A DNA stretch of 64,000 nucleotides from an uncultured Rhodospirillaceae bacterium (GCA_902826565.1 CADEFF010000013.1:1-64000), one strand, 5' to 3'; positions 1 to 10,050 are shown, counted from the stretch's first letter. Notes: generated by a model from the letters alone, not told the origin. Numbers and translations are program-made.

Positions 1-18
1 GGTCGAAAGGGGAGCTTG

Positions 19-996
<978 letters not shown>

Positions 997-1030
997 GCCG
1001 TCGCGCACCGGGCGCGCAGGGTCCGGGGCG

Positions 1031-2335
1031 TCACGGTCTACCGACGCTCGCATAGTGGATGCCAGCGGCACGCATGTCGGCGGGGTTGTAGACGTTCCGC
1101 AAGTCGATCACGACGGGGCTGCGCAGCAGCGCCTTGATGCGCTGCGGGTCGAGTGCCCGGAACTCGTTCCACTCCGTCAGCAGCAGCAGCGCGTCCGCCC
1201 CGCTCATCGCCTCCTCCGCGCTGCCGCAATAGACCACCTCCGGCATTAGCTTCCGCGCCTCCTCCATCCCCTCCGGGTCGAATGCCGCCAGCTCCGCTCC
1301 CGCCGCTCGCAGCGCCGGCAGGATTGCCAGGCTCGGGCTGTCCCGCATGTCGTCCGTATTCGGCTTGAAGGTCAGACCGAGCACCGCTATCCGCTTGCTC
1401 CGCACCGTACCCCCGCAAGCCCGCACAACCGCCTCCGCCATCCGCTCTTTACGCCGCTCGTTCGCTGACACCACCGCCTCGATGATGCTCAGCGGCGCAC
1501 CCGCATCCTGCGCCGTCTTCACCAGCGCCAGCGTATCCTTTGGGAAGCAAGACCCCCCATAGCCTGGCCCGGGATGCAGGAACTTCCGCCCGATCCGCCC
1601 GTCCAGCCCGATGCCCCGTGCCACATCATGCACGTCCGCGCCCACCCTCTCGCACAGGTCCGCGATCTCGTTGATGAAGGTGATCTTCGCTGCCAGGAAA
1701 CTGTTCGCCGCATACTTTATCAGTTCCGACGTTTCCAGATCCGTGAACACGATCGGCGTCTCGATCAGATACAGCGGCCGGTAAAGACGCCGCATGACCT
1801 CCCGCGCCTGCTCCGACTGCGTTCCGATCACGATCCGGTCGGGACGCATGAAGTCGTTGATCGCCGAGCCCTCGCGCAGAAACTCGGGATTCGACACCAT
1901 ATCGAACTTCAGATCCGGCCGCGCTTCGGCGATGATCCGCCCGACCTCGCGGCCTGTTCCCACCGGCACCGTCGACTTCGTCACCACCGTCAGATAGCCC
2001 GTCATCGCCGCCGCGATCTCTCGCGCCGCCTGATACACGTGGCTCAAGTCCGCATGCCCGTCCCCACGGCGGCTCGGCGTTCCCACCGCGATGAACACCG
2101 CATCCGCCTTGGCCACAGTTGGCGCAAGTTCAGTCGTGAAGGACAGCCGGCCATCCCTCACGTTCCCCCGCACCAGGTTCTCCAGCCCCGGTTCGAAAAT
2201 CGGCATCCGCCCTTCGCGAAGCTCTCCGATCCGGCCCTCGTCCTTGTCCACGCACACCACATCCACGCCGAACTCCGAGAAGCACGCCCCAGATACCAGC
2301 CCGACATAGCCGGCTCCGATCATCACCACCTTCAT
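1031..2335 (-). CDS. ugd: UDP-glucose 6-dehydrogenase
   Basis: NAD-dependent enzyme that oxidises UDP-glucose to UDP-glucuronate. The 434-residue protein opens with the nucleotide-binding motif GAGYVG (residues 7-12) and carries the catalytic-cysteine motif GYGGSCFPKDT near residue 260, followed by the C-terminal UDP-binding domain (GLTFKPNTDDMRDSPS). All three domains of the UDPG/MGDP dehydrogenase family are present. Its start overlaps the galU stop by 4 bp, so the two are probably translationally coupled. It is the last gene of a minus-strand run: Wza-like protein, barrel, BY-kinase, galU, ugd. Confidence 0.97.
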   Translation of the reverse strand: MKVVMIGAGYVGLVSGACFSEFGVDVVCVDKDEGRIGELREGRMPIFEPGLENLVRGNVRDGRLSFTTELAPTVAKADAVFIAVGTPSRRGDGHADLSHVYQAAREIAAAMTGYLTVVTKSTVPVGTGREVGRIIAEARPDLKFDMVSNPEFLREGSAINDFMRPDRIVIGTQSEQAREVMRRLYRPLYLIETPIVFTDLETSELIKYAANSFLAAKITFINEIADLCERVGADVHDVARGIGLDGRIGRKFLHPGPGYGGSCFPKDTLALVKTAQDAGAPLSIIEAVVSANERRKERMAEAVVRACGGTVRSKRIAVLGLTFKPNTDDMRDSPSLAILPALRAAGAELAAFDPEGMEEARKLMPEVVYCGSAEEAMSGADALLLLTEWNEFRALDPQRIKALLRSPVVIDLRNVYNPADMRAAGIHYASVGRP

Positions 2336-3339
2336 CCCGGCGTCCCCTTCTCGCCCGCAGCCGGACCTCGTCCGGTCGCATGCCGCAGCTCGTCTCGATC
2401 CGCATTCTCGGCTCGTCCCGACGGACGGCGCCGCCGCGGGCCCGATAACGGCCGGTCCCGCTCGAGTCCCTCGGCAAAGCGCCGTACCATGTCGCTCGAC
2501 GCCTTTCCGATCGTCTCGTGCTCCAGCGCATAGGCGATCGTCGCCTCGACGAACCCCGCCTTGTCTCCGCAGTCGAAGCGCCGGCCCGCGAACCGGAAGC
2601 CGTGGAACGGCTGCCGCCCGATCAGCTGCGCCATCGCATCCGTTAGCTGAATCTCGTTCCCCGCCCCCCGCTCCTGGTGTGCGAGCTCCGCGAAGATCGC
2701 CGGCTGCAGGATATAGCGCCCGATGACCGCCAGCGTCGACGGCGCCTTCGCCGGCGGCGGTTTCTCCACAAGCCCTCCGACCTCGACGAGCCGGCCCCTC
2801 GTCTCTCCCGGCGACAGAATCCCGTACCTGTCCGTATGCGGCTTCGGCACGTCCATGACCGCCACCAGGTTGCCTCCCACTTGGCGGTGGGCCTCCATCA
2901 TTTGACCCAGACAGGGCTGCTCCGACTTCACCAGGTCGTCCGCCAGCAGCACAGCCACCGGCTCGTCACCCACAAGATGCCGCGCGCACCAGACGGCATG
3001 ACCGAGCCCCATCGGCTGCTGCTGGCGCAGATAGGCGATCTGCCCAGGTTCCGGAAGGAGCTCCGAGATCATCGACAGTTCCGTCTGCCTGGCCCGCTTC
3101 CCCAGCGTCTTCTCGAGCTCGAACGAGCGGTCGAAATGGTCCTCGATCGCGCTCTTTCCCCGCCCCGTCACGAAGATGAACTGCTCGATCCCCGCTGCCT
3201 TCGCCTCCTCGACCGCATACTGGATCAGCGGACGATCCACCACAGGCAGCAACTCCTTCGGCATCGCCTTCGTCGCAGGCAGAAACCTCACCCCCAAGCC
3301 GCCGACAGGAAATATCGCCTTGCGAATGCGCGGATGCAT
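2332..3339 (-). CDS. galU: UTP-glucose-1-phosphate uridylyltransferase
   Basis: Makes UDP-glucose from UTP and glucose-1-phosphate, feeding Ugd, UXS and GalE. The nucleotidyltransferase signature is at residues 9-37 (FPVGGLGVRFLPATKAMPKE, then LLPVVDRP). The internal motifs VLLADDLV and VEKPPP fit bacterial GalU. At 335 residues it is slightly longer than usual. The last 45 or so residues are Arg/Pro rich and look like a disordered tail. The gene lies 29 bp downstream of the BY-kinase gene and overlaps ugd by 4 bp, so it is very likely in one operon with them. Confidence 0.96.
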   Translation of the reverse strand: MHPRIRKAIFPVGGLGVRFLPATKAMPKELLPVVDRPLIQYAVEEAKAAGIEQFIFVTGRGKSAIEDHFDRSFELEKTLGKRARQTELSMISELLPEPGQIAYLRQQQPMGLGHAVWCARHLVGDEPVAVLLADDLVKSEQPCLGQMMEAHRQVGGNLVAVMDVPKPHTDRYGILSPGETRGRLVEVGGLVEKPPPAKAPSTLAVIGRYILQPAIFAELAHQERGAGNEIQLTDAMAQLIGRQPFHGFRFAGRRFDCGDKAGFVEATIAYALEHETIGKASSDMVRRFAEGLERDRPLSGPRRRRPSGRAENADRDELRHATGRGPAAGEKGTPG

Positions 3340-3368
3340 CGGCTTTCGAACGATTCCTGGCGGGGAGG

Positions 3369-5645
3369 CTAGCCGGTGTAGTAGCGCTTGTACGCGCCGG
3401 TGAAACTCTCGGAATCGCTGAAGGAGTATTTCCGGTTCCGCCGGATGTCCACGAGCGTGAGCGCGACGCCCGCGAGGTCGGCGCCGGCATCCACGAGCTG
3501 ATGCAGGGCAAGGCGCACCACATGCCGCGAGGTGCTGTTCCAGCGGACCACGAACAGCGTCTTTCCGGCGAAGCGCGCGATCAGCCGCGTATCCGCGATG
3601 GCGAGAACCGGCGAAGCGTCCAGCACCACGAGATCGTATGTGCGACTGAGCTCACCGAAGAGCTCCTCGAGATGCGACGAGCGCAGCAGCTCGGCGAAAT
3701 TGCCGACCCGCCGGCCCGCCACGACGTACTCGAGGCCGGAATCCGGCTCCCGCTGGATGACCTCCGAGAGCGCCGCCTGGCCGGTGAGGTAGTCGATGAC
3801 GCCACGCTCGTGCGCCGGCTTGACCCGCCGGTGGACCTCCGGCTTGCGCAAATCCAGATCGAGCAGGATCGTGCGGCGTCCGCCGACCGCGTTGAGGCGC
3901 GCCATCGAGATCGACAGCGCCGTCTTGCCCTCGTTGGGTCGTGCCGACGTGACCACGACGACGTTCGCTCTCGTTTCCCGGTCGGAGAGCAGGACGCCGG
4001 TGCGCACCGTGCGGATCGCTTCCGCGACCGCTGAGAGCGGATGTTTGAGGACGTAGTCCTCCGGCGACTGCCCGCGCAGCCGCAGGCGCGAGATCGTCGG
4101 CACAAGCCCGAGGCAGGACTGCCGAAGGAACCGATGGACCTCCTCGGCGCTCCGCAGACCCCGCTCCATTTGCTCGCGGAGGAGCACGACAAAGAACCCG
4201 AGCAGCAGGGCGAAGACAGTCGAGAGCGCGATCAGGATTGGCTTGTTCGGCGAGGCCGGCCGCACCGGCACGTCAGCACGGGAGATGATTCGCGCGTCGG
4301 ACTGCTGGATAGACTCCTGGTCCTCGGTCTCCTTGAAACGCGAGAGGAACGTGTCATAGAGAAGCTGGTTGGTTTCCGCCTCGCGCTCCAGCACCCGCAG
4401 CTCGGCACCCTTGGAATTGAGCGAGGACACGGTCGCCTCGAGCTGCGCAAGGCTCTGCTCGGTCGAGGATTCCTCGGCCCGCACCACCGCGACTTCGCTG
4501 CGCAGCCCCGAGACGACCTTGGAGATCTCCACCTTGATGCGCGCCGTGAGGTCGGCTTCCTCGGCCCGTGCGCGGATCAACTCCGGATGATTTTCGCCCA
4601 CGGAGGCAGCGAGGTCGGCGACCTTTCGGGTGACAGTCGCCTCCTGGGCGAGCAGATTCTGGACCAGCGGCGACTGCAGCACGTCGCTCGCCGCCGCAGC
4701 GCCCACGGGCGAGAACAGCAGGGTTTCGGCCTGCCGGAGCCTCGCTTCCAGCTCCGCGCGGCGAGCGCGAATCGTGACGAGCTGCGTGTTCACCGTCGAG
4801 ATCTGCTGTTGGGCGAGCGTGGTGTCCCCGCCGGCCTGCAGCAGCCCGGCCGTGCTCCGGTAGGCTTCCACCGCACCCTCGGACCGCTCGACGTCGGCGC
4901 GCAGGTCCGCCAGGCGTTGCGTCAGCCAGTCGGCGGCTCGCTTGGTGGATTCGTACTTCGCCTCGAGCTGGTCCACGAGATAGAGCGACGCCATCTCGTT
5001 CGCGATGCGGGCCGCCTGCACCGGCGATTCCGAGGTGACCGTGATGTCGATGACCCACGAGCTCGGCTGCTGCAGGACCTTCACTTTGCTGAGCAGCACG
5101 TTGATGATGCGCACCCGCTCGCGATCCGCCTGCTCCTCGACCGAGGAAACGCTCGCGGGTGGCGGGCTGCGGAAGGGCGACGCGAGGGCCGACACCACGC
5201 CCTTGATGGCGGCGATCACCTCGTCGCCGAAGCTCTGCTGCCGAAGCGCAGGATTGAATTCCGGCTCGTCGTATAGCCCCAGCTCCTGGATCACCCTCGC
5301 CGCGAAGTCGCGAGACAGCAGGATGGCGATCTGGCTCTGGATCGTCTCGGCGCCGGCGGGCAAGCCCGTCAACATTGTACCCAGCGTCGCGTCCTTCCGG
5401 TCGTCGACATCGACCAAGACCGAGCTGGTGGACTCGAACTGCGGGGTGATCGAGTTCACGATTGCCATCGCGAGGCCCGTGATGACGACGGTGGGGCCGA
5501 TGATCCACCATTTCCGACGGCGGATCGCGCCGAGCAAGTCCCGGAAATCCAGCGGCGGCAGCGGAACCCGTTCCCAACGCGTGTCGCCGCGGCCGGGCCC
5601 GGGGCCAGGGCCGGTGCCTGATCGATCGAATTGCTCGATTGCCAT
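3369..5645 (-). CDS. Wzz-type polysaccharide co-polymerase with BY-kinase domain
   Basis: Inner-membrane protein that controls chain length and export of exopolysaccharide and autophosphorylates on tyrosine. It resembles the ExoP/Wzc family. The 758 residues comprise a proline/glycine-rich N-terminus, a first membrane segment near residues 48-66 (WWIIGPTVVITGLAMAIV), a long periplasmic coiled-coil Wzz region, a second membrane segment (ILIALSTVFALLLGFFVVLL) and a cytoplasmic kinase. The kinase has Walker A at about 567-575 (ARPNEGKTA), Walker A' at about 593-600 (ILLDLDLR) and Walker B near 672-677 (LVVLDA). Tyrosines near 740, 752, 755 and 756 form the C-terminal phosphorylation cluster. It lies between the outer-membrane barrel gene and galU on the minus strand. 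Confidence 0.95.
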   Translation of the reverse strand: MAIEQFDRSGTGPGPGPGRGDTRWERVPLPPLDFRDLLGAIRRRKWWIIGPTVVITGLAMAIVNSITPQFESTSSVLVDVDDRKDATLGTMLTGLPAGAETIQSQIAILLSRDFAARVIQELGLYDEPEFNPALRQQSFGDEVIAAIKGVVSALASPFRSPPPASVSSVEEQADRERVRIINVLLSKVKVLQQPSSWVIDITVTSESPVQAARIANEMASLYLVDQLEAKYESTKRAADWLTQRLADLRADVERSEGAVEAYRSTAGLLQAGGDTTLAQQQISTVNTQLVTIRARRAELEARLRQAETLLFSPVGAAAASDVLQSPLVQNLLAQEATVTRKVADLAASVGENHPELIRARAEEADLTARIKVEISKVVSGLRSEVAVVRAEESSTEQSLAQLEATVSSLNSKGAELRVLEREAETNQLLYDTFLSRFKETEDQESIQQSDARIISRADVPVRPASPNKPILIALSTVFALLLGFFVVLLREQMERGLRSAEEVHRFLRQSCLGLVPTISRLRLRGQSPEDYVLKHPLSAVAEAIRTVRTGVLLSDRETRANVVVVTSARPNEGKTALSISMARLNAVGGRRTILLDLDLRKPEVHRRVKPAHERGVIDYLTGQAALSEVIQREPDSGLEYVVAGRRVGNFAELLRSSHLEELFGELSRTYDLVVLDASPVLAIADTRLIARFAGKTLFVVRWNSTSRHVVRLALHQLVDAGADLAGVALTLVDIRRNRKYSFSDSESFTGAYKRYYTG

Positions 5646-5776
5646 TTCACTCGTTCGGTCGTTGTGCCGAGCTATCCATTTCAGATTGTCGCTGCGTCCG
5701 CCCGATCAAGCGATCGCGGTGCCAGCCTCGGACCAAGCAAGCTTTGCCCAGGTCCGCAATCAGCATACTGGTTTCT

Positions 5777-7075
5777 TCAATATTGGAGACGTCCCCCGAT
5801 CACGACTACATTTCGCGTGAAGTCGAACTCGGATTCGTTCGAATTCCTGTTCTCGTACTCGTAATCGGCCGTCAGCGAGAAGTTGCGGTTGATCAGGAAC
5901 TCGCTCCCAAGCCCGGCCCGGAACCGGTCGTCCGTCCGGTTTGCGTCGTCGAACTTCTCGTTCCGGTAATCGGCGGATCCGTAAACCAGAAGGTTCTCGA
6001 GGAGCTCGTGCTCGATCCGCAGGCCGCCGCCCGTGTCGACGCGCGCGGAAGAGCCGGACAGGGTCGAGACGGACTCTCGACGGAATGCATCGGCGATAAT
6101 CGAGGTGAGCGGCGTGACGTTCCAGGTCAGTTGTCCGGATACGGTCGGGATTGTGCTCGAATCGAGGCTCGGATCCTCGAAATCGGTGTGCGACACGCCG
6201 ACGGCGAATTCGCCCAGCAGGATCTCCGTGATCAGCACCCTGCCGCCGATCGCGGCGTTGACCTGGGTCGCATCGCGGTCGACACCCGTGTCGTCGACAC
6301 GGTCGTCGAAATTGGTCTCGGTGTAGCCGCCCTGGATGAAGGGGGTGAAGCGCGGCGCCAGCGCGTAGGTTACCCGCGTGCCGACGTTCCACTCGACGCG
6401 GTCGCGATCCTTGTTGTCGTCCTGGACGTAGTCGACCTTCTCGGCACCGCCGTTCACACGCACGTTGACGCGCGCGAACTGGTGCGCGTAGCCGAGCCTG
6501 GCGGTCGACCGATTGAAGTCGGCCACACCGTCATCCTGGTTTTCCGGATCGGAGCGGCCTTCGGTTCCGCGCTCGAAGCCGAGCGATCCGAAAAGCGTAT
6601 CGATGCTCGTGATGTCCAGACGCCCGTACGCCGTAGCCCGGCCCTGATCGCGGTCTTCGCTCGTTTCGTCCAGATAGTGTTGAAACATGCCGTTAGTCTC
6701 GAGGCCGACCATGTGGTTCGACCAATCGCTCTGCAGACGGAGGGCCGGCGAGAGAATTCCGAATCCATCGCCGGTCTTGCCGCTGTCCGACGCGAACACG
6801 TTGTCGTTGTAACCGAGGCCGAAGCCGAGCTGGGAATCGAGGATGAAGCTGCCCAGCGTGATGCCGAGCGAGTCGTAGTTCGGCCGCGGCCGCTGATAGA
6901 CGCTCGGCATGTTCGGTACGAAGACCCAGTCGGCCGTCCCGACGCCGCGCGGCCCGTAGTCCGGCCGGCGATAGTCGGGCAGCGTCTCCTGTGCAACCGC
7001 CGGAAGAATTTCGGCACCCCATGCGGCCATCATGAGGATAGCCACTGCCAATAACCGAACTGCCACCACTCTCAT
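5777..7075 (-). CDS. Outer-membrane beta-barrel protein (BBP2-like)
   Basis: Predicted secreted barrel of 432 residues. The N-terminus is a signal peptide (hydrophobic LLAVAILMMAAWG, then ILPAVAQE as the likely cleavage region). The rest alternates short amphipathic beta strands with acidic turns and ends in an aromatic residue (GGRLQY), as expected for BAM-inserted proteins. ATG at 7075 is preferred over the GTG one codon upstream because the purine-rich gaggggga stretch is well placed. Its position between the export lipoprotein and the BY-kinase suggests a role in moving the polymer across or onto the outer membrane, as proposed for similar barrels in exo loci of alphaproteobacteria. The family assignment rests on pattern only. 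Confidence 0.82.
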   Translation of the reverse strand: MRVVAVRLLAVAILMMAAWGAEILPAVAQETLPDYRRPDYGPRGVGTADWVFVPNMPSVYQRPRPNYDSLGITLGSFILDSQLGFGLGYNDNVFASDSGKTGDGFGILSPALRLQSDWSNHMVGLETNGMFQHYLDETSEDRDQGRATAYGRLDITSIDTLFGSLGFERGTEGRSDPENQDDGVADFNRSTARLGYAHQFARVNVRVNGGAEKVDYVQDDNKDRDRVEWNVGTRVTYALAPRFTPFIQGGYTETNFDDRVDDTGVDRDATQVNAAIGGRVLITEILLGEFAVGVSHTDFEDPSLDSSTIPTVSGQLTWNVTPLTSIIADAFRRESVSTLSGSSARVDTGGGLRIEHELLENLLVYGSADYRNEKFDDANRTDDRFRAGLGSEFLINRNFSLTADYEYENRNSNESEFDFTRNVVVIGGRLQY

Positions 7076-7204
7076 CACGTTCCCCCTCAGATGGGTGCGC
7101 GGCTACCACCGCGCACTGCCACCACCGTTCGGCGCGAACTCGATCTCAACGCGGTAGCCTGTGCAATCTGCGAGATGCCGTGGCCAGATTCAGCAATCGA
7201 GCGG

Positions 7205-7774
7205 CTAGAGCACTCGCTCCTGGACGTAAACGACGTCGCCAGGCTTCAGCAAGGTGTTCCGCTGCGCACGCTCCTCGATGATCTGGTCGCCGACCCGACG
7301 AGTGATCGTGAAGCCGTCCGAATCCGCGCGCGCCGTAAAGCCCCCGGCCATCGCTACCCCGGCCAGCACGGTCATGTTCTCCAGGAACACGAACTGCCCG
7401 GGCTGGGCAACCTGCCCCAGAATGTAGAAGGGCCGGTGCGTCAGGATCTGAACATTCGCGCTCGGCTCCTTAAGGAATCCCTGATCGATCAGCTGCTGCC
7501 CGATGTCCTGCTCGAGTTGCTGGGCGGTTCGTCCCCTCGCCTGGACCTGGGCGATGAGGGGTAGCGACACGAAGCCGGCCCCGTTAACGACATAGTCGCC
7601 CGCCATTTCTTCCTGACCGAACACCGTAACGCGCAACTGGTCGCCGGTATCGAGTGTGTAGGGCTCGGCTTCCGGAACCGTCACCGGCTGCGCGATGTCG
7701 GGCGCACAGCCACCAACCATGGTCAGAACCACCAGAGAAACAACTCCCATTGCAGATCTAAGATACCGCGTCAT
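7205..7774 (-). CDS. Polysaccharide export lipoprotein (Wza/ExoF-like, short form)
   Basis: Periplasmic outer-membrane lipoprotein with a Poly_export domain. The signal peptide ends in lipobox VGGC near residue 23. The domain starts at YTLDTGDQLRVTVFGQ and is followed by a soluble-ligand-binding beta-grasp segment (FYILGQVAQPGQFVFLENMT). At 189 residues it has a single SLBB-like repeat and lacks the C-terminal alpha-helical pore of E. coli Wza, so the separate barrel downstream may supply the outer-membrane passage. A ggtgaagcg purine tract precedes ATG 7774. It heads the minus-strand export and nucleotide-sugar operon. A candidate CtrA box lies about 120 bp upstream. Confidence 0.93.
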   Translation of the reverse strand: MTRYLRSAMGVVSLVVLTMVGGCAPDIAQPVTVPEAEPYTLDTGDQLRVTVFGQEEMAGDYVVNGAGFVSLPLIAQVQARGRTAQQLEQDIGQQLIDQGFLKEPSANVQILTHRPFYILGQVAQPGQFVFLENMTVLAGVAMAGGFTARADSDGFTITRRVGDQIIEERAQRNTLLKPGDVVYVQERVL

Positions 7775-7896
7775 CGCTTCACCCTACCCCTGTGAATGGT
7801 CGTCCGGAATCCTGAAACCCCTATTATGCTGGTGTCGACATCTACCGAGAATGCGCACCAAAACACGTTAAGCGATCAGCAAGAAATATGAAATGG

Positions 7897-7911
7897 TTAA
7901 TGCTTGGTTAA
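7897..7911 (-). promoter_or_regulatory. Candidate CtrA-binding site (TTAA-N7-TTAA)
   Basis: On the minus strand the sequence reads TTAACCAAGCATTAACCAT. This is a full TTAA-N7-TTAA box that also contains TTAACCAT, the classic CtrA half-site of Caulobacter. It lies in the AT-rich divergent intergenic region between the Wza-like export gene and the peptidoglycan-binding-domain gene, about 123 bp upstream of the former. Binding is inferred from sequence alone. Confidence 0.5.
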
Positions 7912-8012
7912 CCGCATTGTGAGAGATAGAAGCGTCAGCATATTGTGACATTTGTTCGCAAGCTTCCGGCTCATCCGGAAGAACCGGGAATTATACGAGA
8001 AAACTCAGTACA

Positions 8013-8876
8013 ATGGCGCGAAGCCCGACTGACATCCGCTCCTGGCGAACGTATCTCTCTCATCTGGAATCCGCGTTCTGGGATGTTGTGGAACTACTCT
8101 TGGGGGTGCGGTTCGTGGCTATGTCTTTTCCTGCCCGTGCATCACGACATGGATCGGCCCGGCATGCGCTCGTGCGGAGCACGCTGGCCGTTTTGTGCCT
8201 GATAGCTATAACTCCCGCGGGTGCTTCCTTGTTCCTTGCCGGCACAACGAATGCGCGTGCCGAGGCATATCTGCAGATTGCCCAGTCGGAAAGCCAAGCT
8301 TGGCGGCCGACACGGAATCAGACAATCGAGATGCAGGCACTCCTGAAGGAACTCGGCTTCGATCCCGGGCGCGCGGATGGAAACATCGGTCCACGCACGA
8401 CCGCCGCGATCCGGAGCTATCAGGAATCGATCGGCGCGTCCGCCGACGGTGTCCTGACGGAGGCGCTCTTCCGGCACCTCACCGGACCCGAGCCAGCAGC
8501 GAGCTTCGCACCGACGACCCTGCAGGCGGCCCAGCCCGTTCCGAGCTTGGGCGATTGCGTGCCGAGGCCCGGCGAGCTCTGGAGCTTCCGCGACGATACC
8601 GGAAGCAGCTTCGATCTGACCCTGAAGGAGAACGGCGAGGTCGAGGGCCCGACCTATCCCGGGCACTGGCGATGGACGCCGAAGAGCGGCGGCGTCGAGA
8701 TCGTCTACGATAACGGCATGGGGCTGAAAGTCATTCGCGTTGGCCACCTTGAAGGTGCCGACCGGATGACGGGCGAGGCGACCGACTCTCGAGGAGGCTA
8801 CTGGAACTGGAACGCGTCTCGGGCGCTACTTGCTTCCAACGTCGACCGCTGCGGAGCTTGGAACGTCGCGCCATGA
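8013..8876 (+). CDS. Secreted or membrane-anchored protein with peptidoglycan-binding domain
   Basis: A PG_binding_1-type domain is visible around residues 109-162 (MQALLKELGFDPGRADGNIG, then TTAAIRSYQ and the closing DGVLTEALFRHL). It is followed by about 100 residues of beta-rich sequence (FDLTLKENGEVEG, WRWTPKSGGVEIVYDNG) that I do not recognise. A hydrophobic stretch at about residues 55-78 (STLAVLCLIAITPAGASLFL) probably serves as signal peptide or anchor. If it is a signal peptide, the real start is likely ATG 8121, since the first 36 residues add nothing recognisable and ATG 8013 has no clear ribosome site. It is divergent from the export operon and may sense or bind the cell wall near the export machine. 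The function is unknown. Confidence 0.75.
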   Translation: MARSPTDIRSWRTYLSHLESAFWDVVELLLGVRFVAMSFPARASRHGSARHALVRSTLAVLCLIAITPAGASLFLAGTTNARAEAYLQIAQSESQAWRPTRNQTIEMQALLKELGFDPGRADGNIGPRTTAAIRSYQESIGASADGVLTEALFRHLTGPEPAASFAPTTLQAAQPVPSLGDCVPRPGELWSFRDDTGSSFDLTLKENGEVEGPTYPGHWRWTPKSGGVEIVYDNGMGLKVIRVGHLEGADRMTGEATDSRGGYWNWNASRALLASNVDRCGAWNVAP

Positions 8877-8993
8877 GGGCAACCGGCGGGCGCTCAAGCG
8901 ACCGGTCGCGAATTGGATAACACGACCAAAGACCAAAGCCACCGCTATGCCAACAGCCAGCCAGGCTACAACTACGCCCAGGATCACGCTCAT
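8826..8993 (-). CDS. Small single-span membrane protein, hypothetical
   Basis: 55-residue protein with one strong membrane helix at residues 2-25 (SVILGVVVAWLAVGIAVALV, then FGRVI) and a basic cytoplasmic tail. ATG 8993 has a good gggag ribosome site about 10 bases upstream, which favours it over ATG 9014. Its 3' end overlaps the 3' end of the peptidoglycan-binding protein gene on the opposite strand by about 50 bp. No family is recognised. A candidate CtrA box lies upstream, between it and the divergent WecG-type gene. It could be a spurious reading, but the helix plus ribosome site argue for a gene. Confidence 0.45.
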   Translation of the reverse strand: MSVILGVVVAWLAVGIAVALVFGRVIQFATGRLSARRLPSWRDVPSSAAVDVGSK

Positions 8994-9050
8994 GCCCGTA
9001 TCTCCCGCACGCATTTACTCTCGCCTACGGACGAAACTAGGCCGAGTCGG

Positions 9051-9065
9051 TTAACATGTCGTTAA
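9051..9065 (-). promoter_or_regulatory. Candidate CtrA-binding site (TTAA-N7-TTAA)
   Basis: The sequence TTAACATGTCGTTAA is a perfect TTAA-N7-TTAA box, and the minus strand continues as TTAACC. It sits in the divergent gap between the small membrane protein (start 8993) and the WecG-type glycosyltransferase (start 9256). It is the second exact match to the CtrA pattern in the window, and both lie between genes. Confidence 0.42.
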
Positions 9066-9255
9066 GGCTTTTGGTCCGGACGTCGTCGGCAAAGCTTTTT
9101 GCGGGCCGATTCGCGACACCCGCCTGCAGCCCGCGACTCGGCGATTTTGCTGGCGCGGGCGGTCGCGTGCCTGCCAGAAATGGATACGAATGAGAATTTG
9201 CCTCGATCCTATTTTTTTAAAGGGCGGGTAACCAGCCCGTCAGCGCCTGGAATTG

Positions 9256-10050
9256 ATGCGCAGCAACCCCGTTTCCGAAGCAGCGCCGACGATCGCCCGC
9301 ACGAACATCCTCGGCGTCGGCGTAAGCGCGGTGAACATGCCGATGGCGATCGCCGAGATCGATTCCCTGATCGCGGCGCGCAAGCCGGGTTATGTCTGCG
9401 TGAGGGACGCGCACGGCATCATTCAATGCCAGGACGACGAGGCACTGCGTCTCATCCACAACCGCGCCTCGCTGGTGACGCCGGACGGGATGCCGCTCGT
9501 CTGGCTGTCGCGATGGCAAGGCAAGAAGCATGTGTCACGGGTCTATGGCCCCGACCTCATGCTGGCGCTCTGCGAGCATTCCATTTCGCGCGGCTATCGC
9601 CATTTCTTCTTCGGCGGCGCCCCTTGTGTCCCCAATCAGCTCGCGGCCGCCCTTTCGGCGCGCTTTCCGGGACTGATCGTCGCCGGAACCTATTCCCCGC
9701 CTTTCCGACCGCTCACTGAAATCGAGGACCGCGCGCTCGTCGAACGGCTCAATGCGGCGCGGCCGGACATCGTTTGGGTCGGGCTCAGCACGCCCAAGCA
9801 AGAGCACTGGATGGCTGCCCATCGCGACAGGATCGAGGCGCCGATCATGATCGGCGTCGGTGCAGCCTTCGACTTTCACGCCGGGATCAAGGCGCAGGCA
9901 CCGCGATGGATCCAGCGAAGCGGCCTCGAGTGGCTCTTCCGACTTCTTTCCGAGCCGCGCCGGCTCGGGCGGCGCTATCTCCATATCGTGCCCAAGTTCG
10001 CCGTTCTCATCCTGTTGCAGGAACTCGGGCTTCGCCGCAAGCCACTCTAG
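9256..10050 (+). CDS. WecG/TagA/CpsF-family glycosyltransferase (GT26)
   Basis: Cytoplasmic, membrane-associated transferase that typically adds the second sugar to an undecaprenyl-linked intermediate. The 264-residue protein shows the GT26 pattern throughout: GVGVSAVNM near the start, the TPDGMPLVW motif, RVYGPDLM, FFFGGAP, the PDIVWVGLSTPKQE motif and GVGAAFDFHAG. The C-terminal basic helix with LEWLFRLLSEPRRLGRRY is the membrane-association element of the family. ATG 9256 is preferred over the TTG one codon before. A short inverted repeat (cgggtaaccagcccg, near 9229-9243) lies in the leader. Confidence 0.93.
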   Translation: MRSNPVSEAAPTIARTNILGVGVSAVNMPMAIAEIDSLIAARKPGYVCVRDAHGIIQCQDDEALRLIHNRASLVTPDGMPLVWLSRWQGKKHVSRVYGPDLMLALCEHSISRGYRHFFFGGAPCVPNQLAAALSARFPGLIVAGTYSPPFRPLTEIEDRALVERLNAARPDIVWVGLSTPKQEHWMAAHRDRIEAPIMIGVGAAFDFHAGIKAQAPRWIQRSGLEWLFRLLSEPRRLGRRYLHIVPKFAVLILLQELGLRRKPL

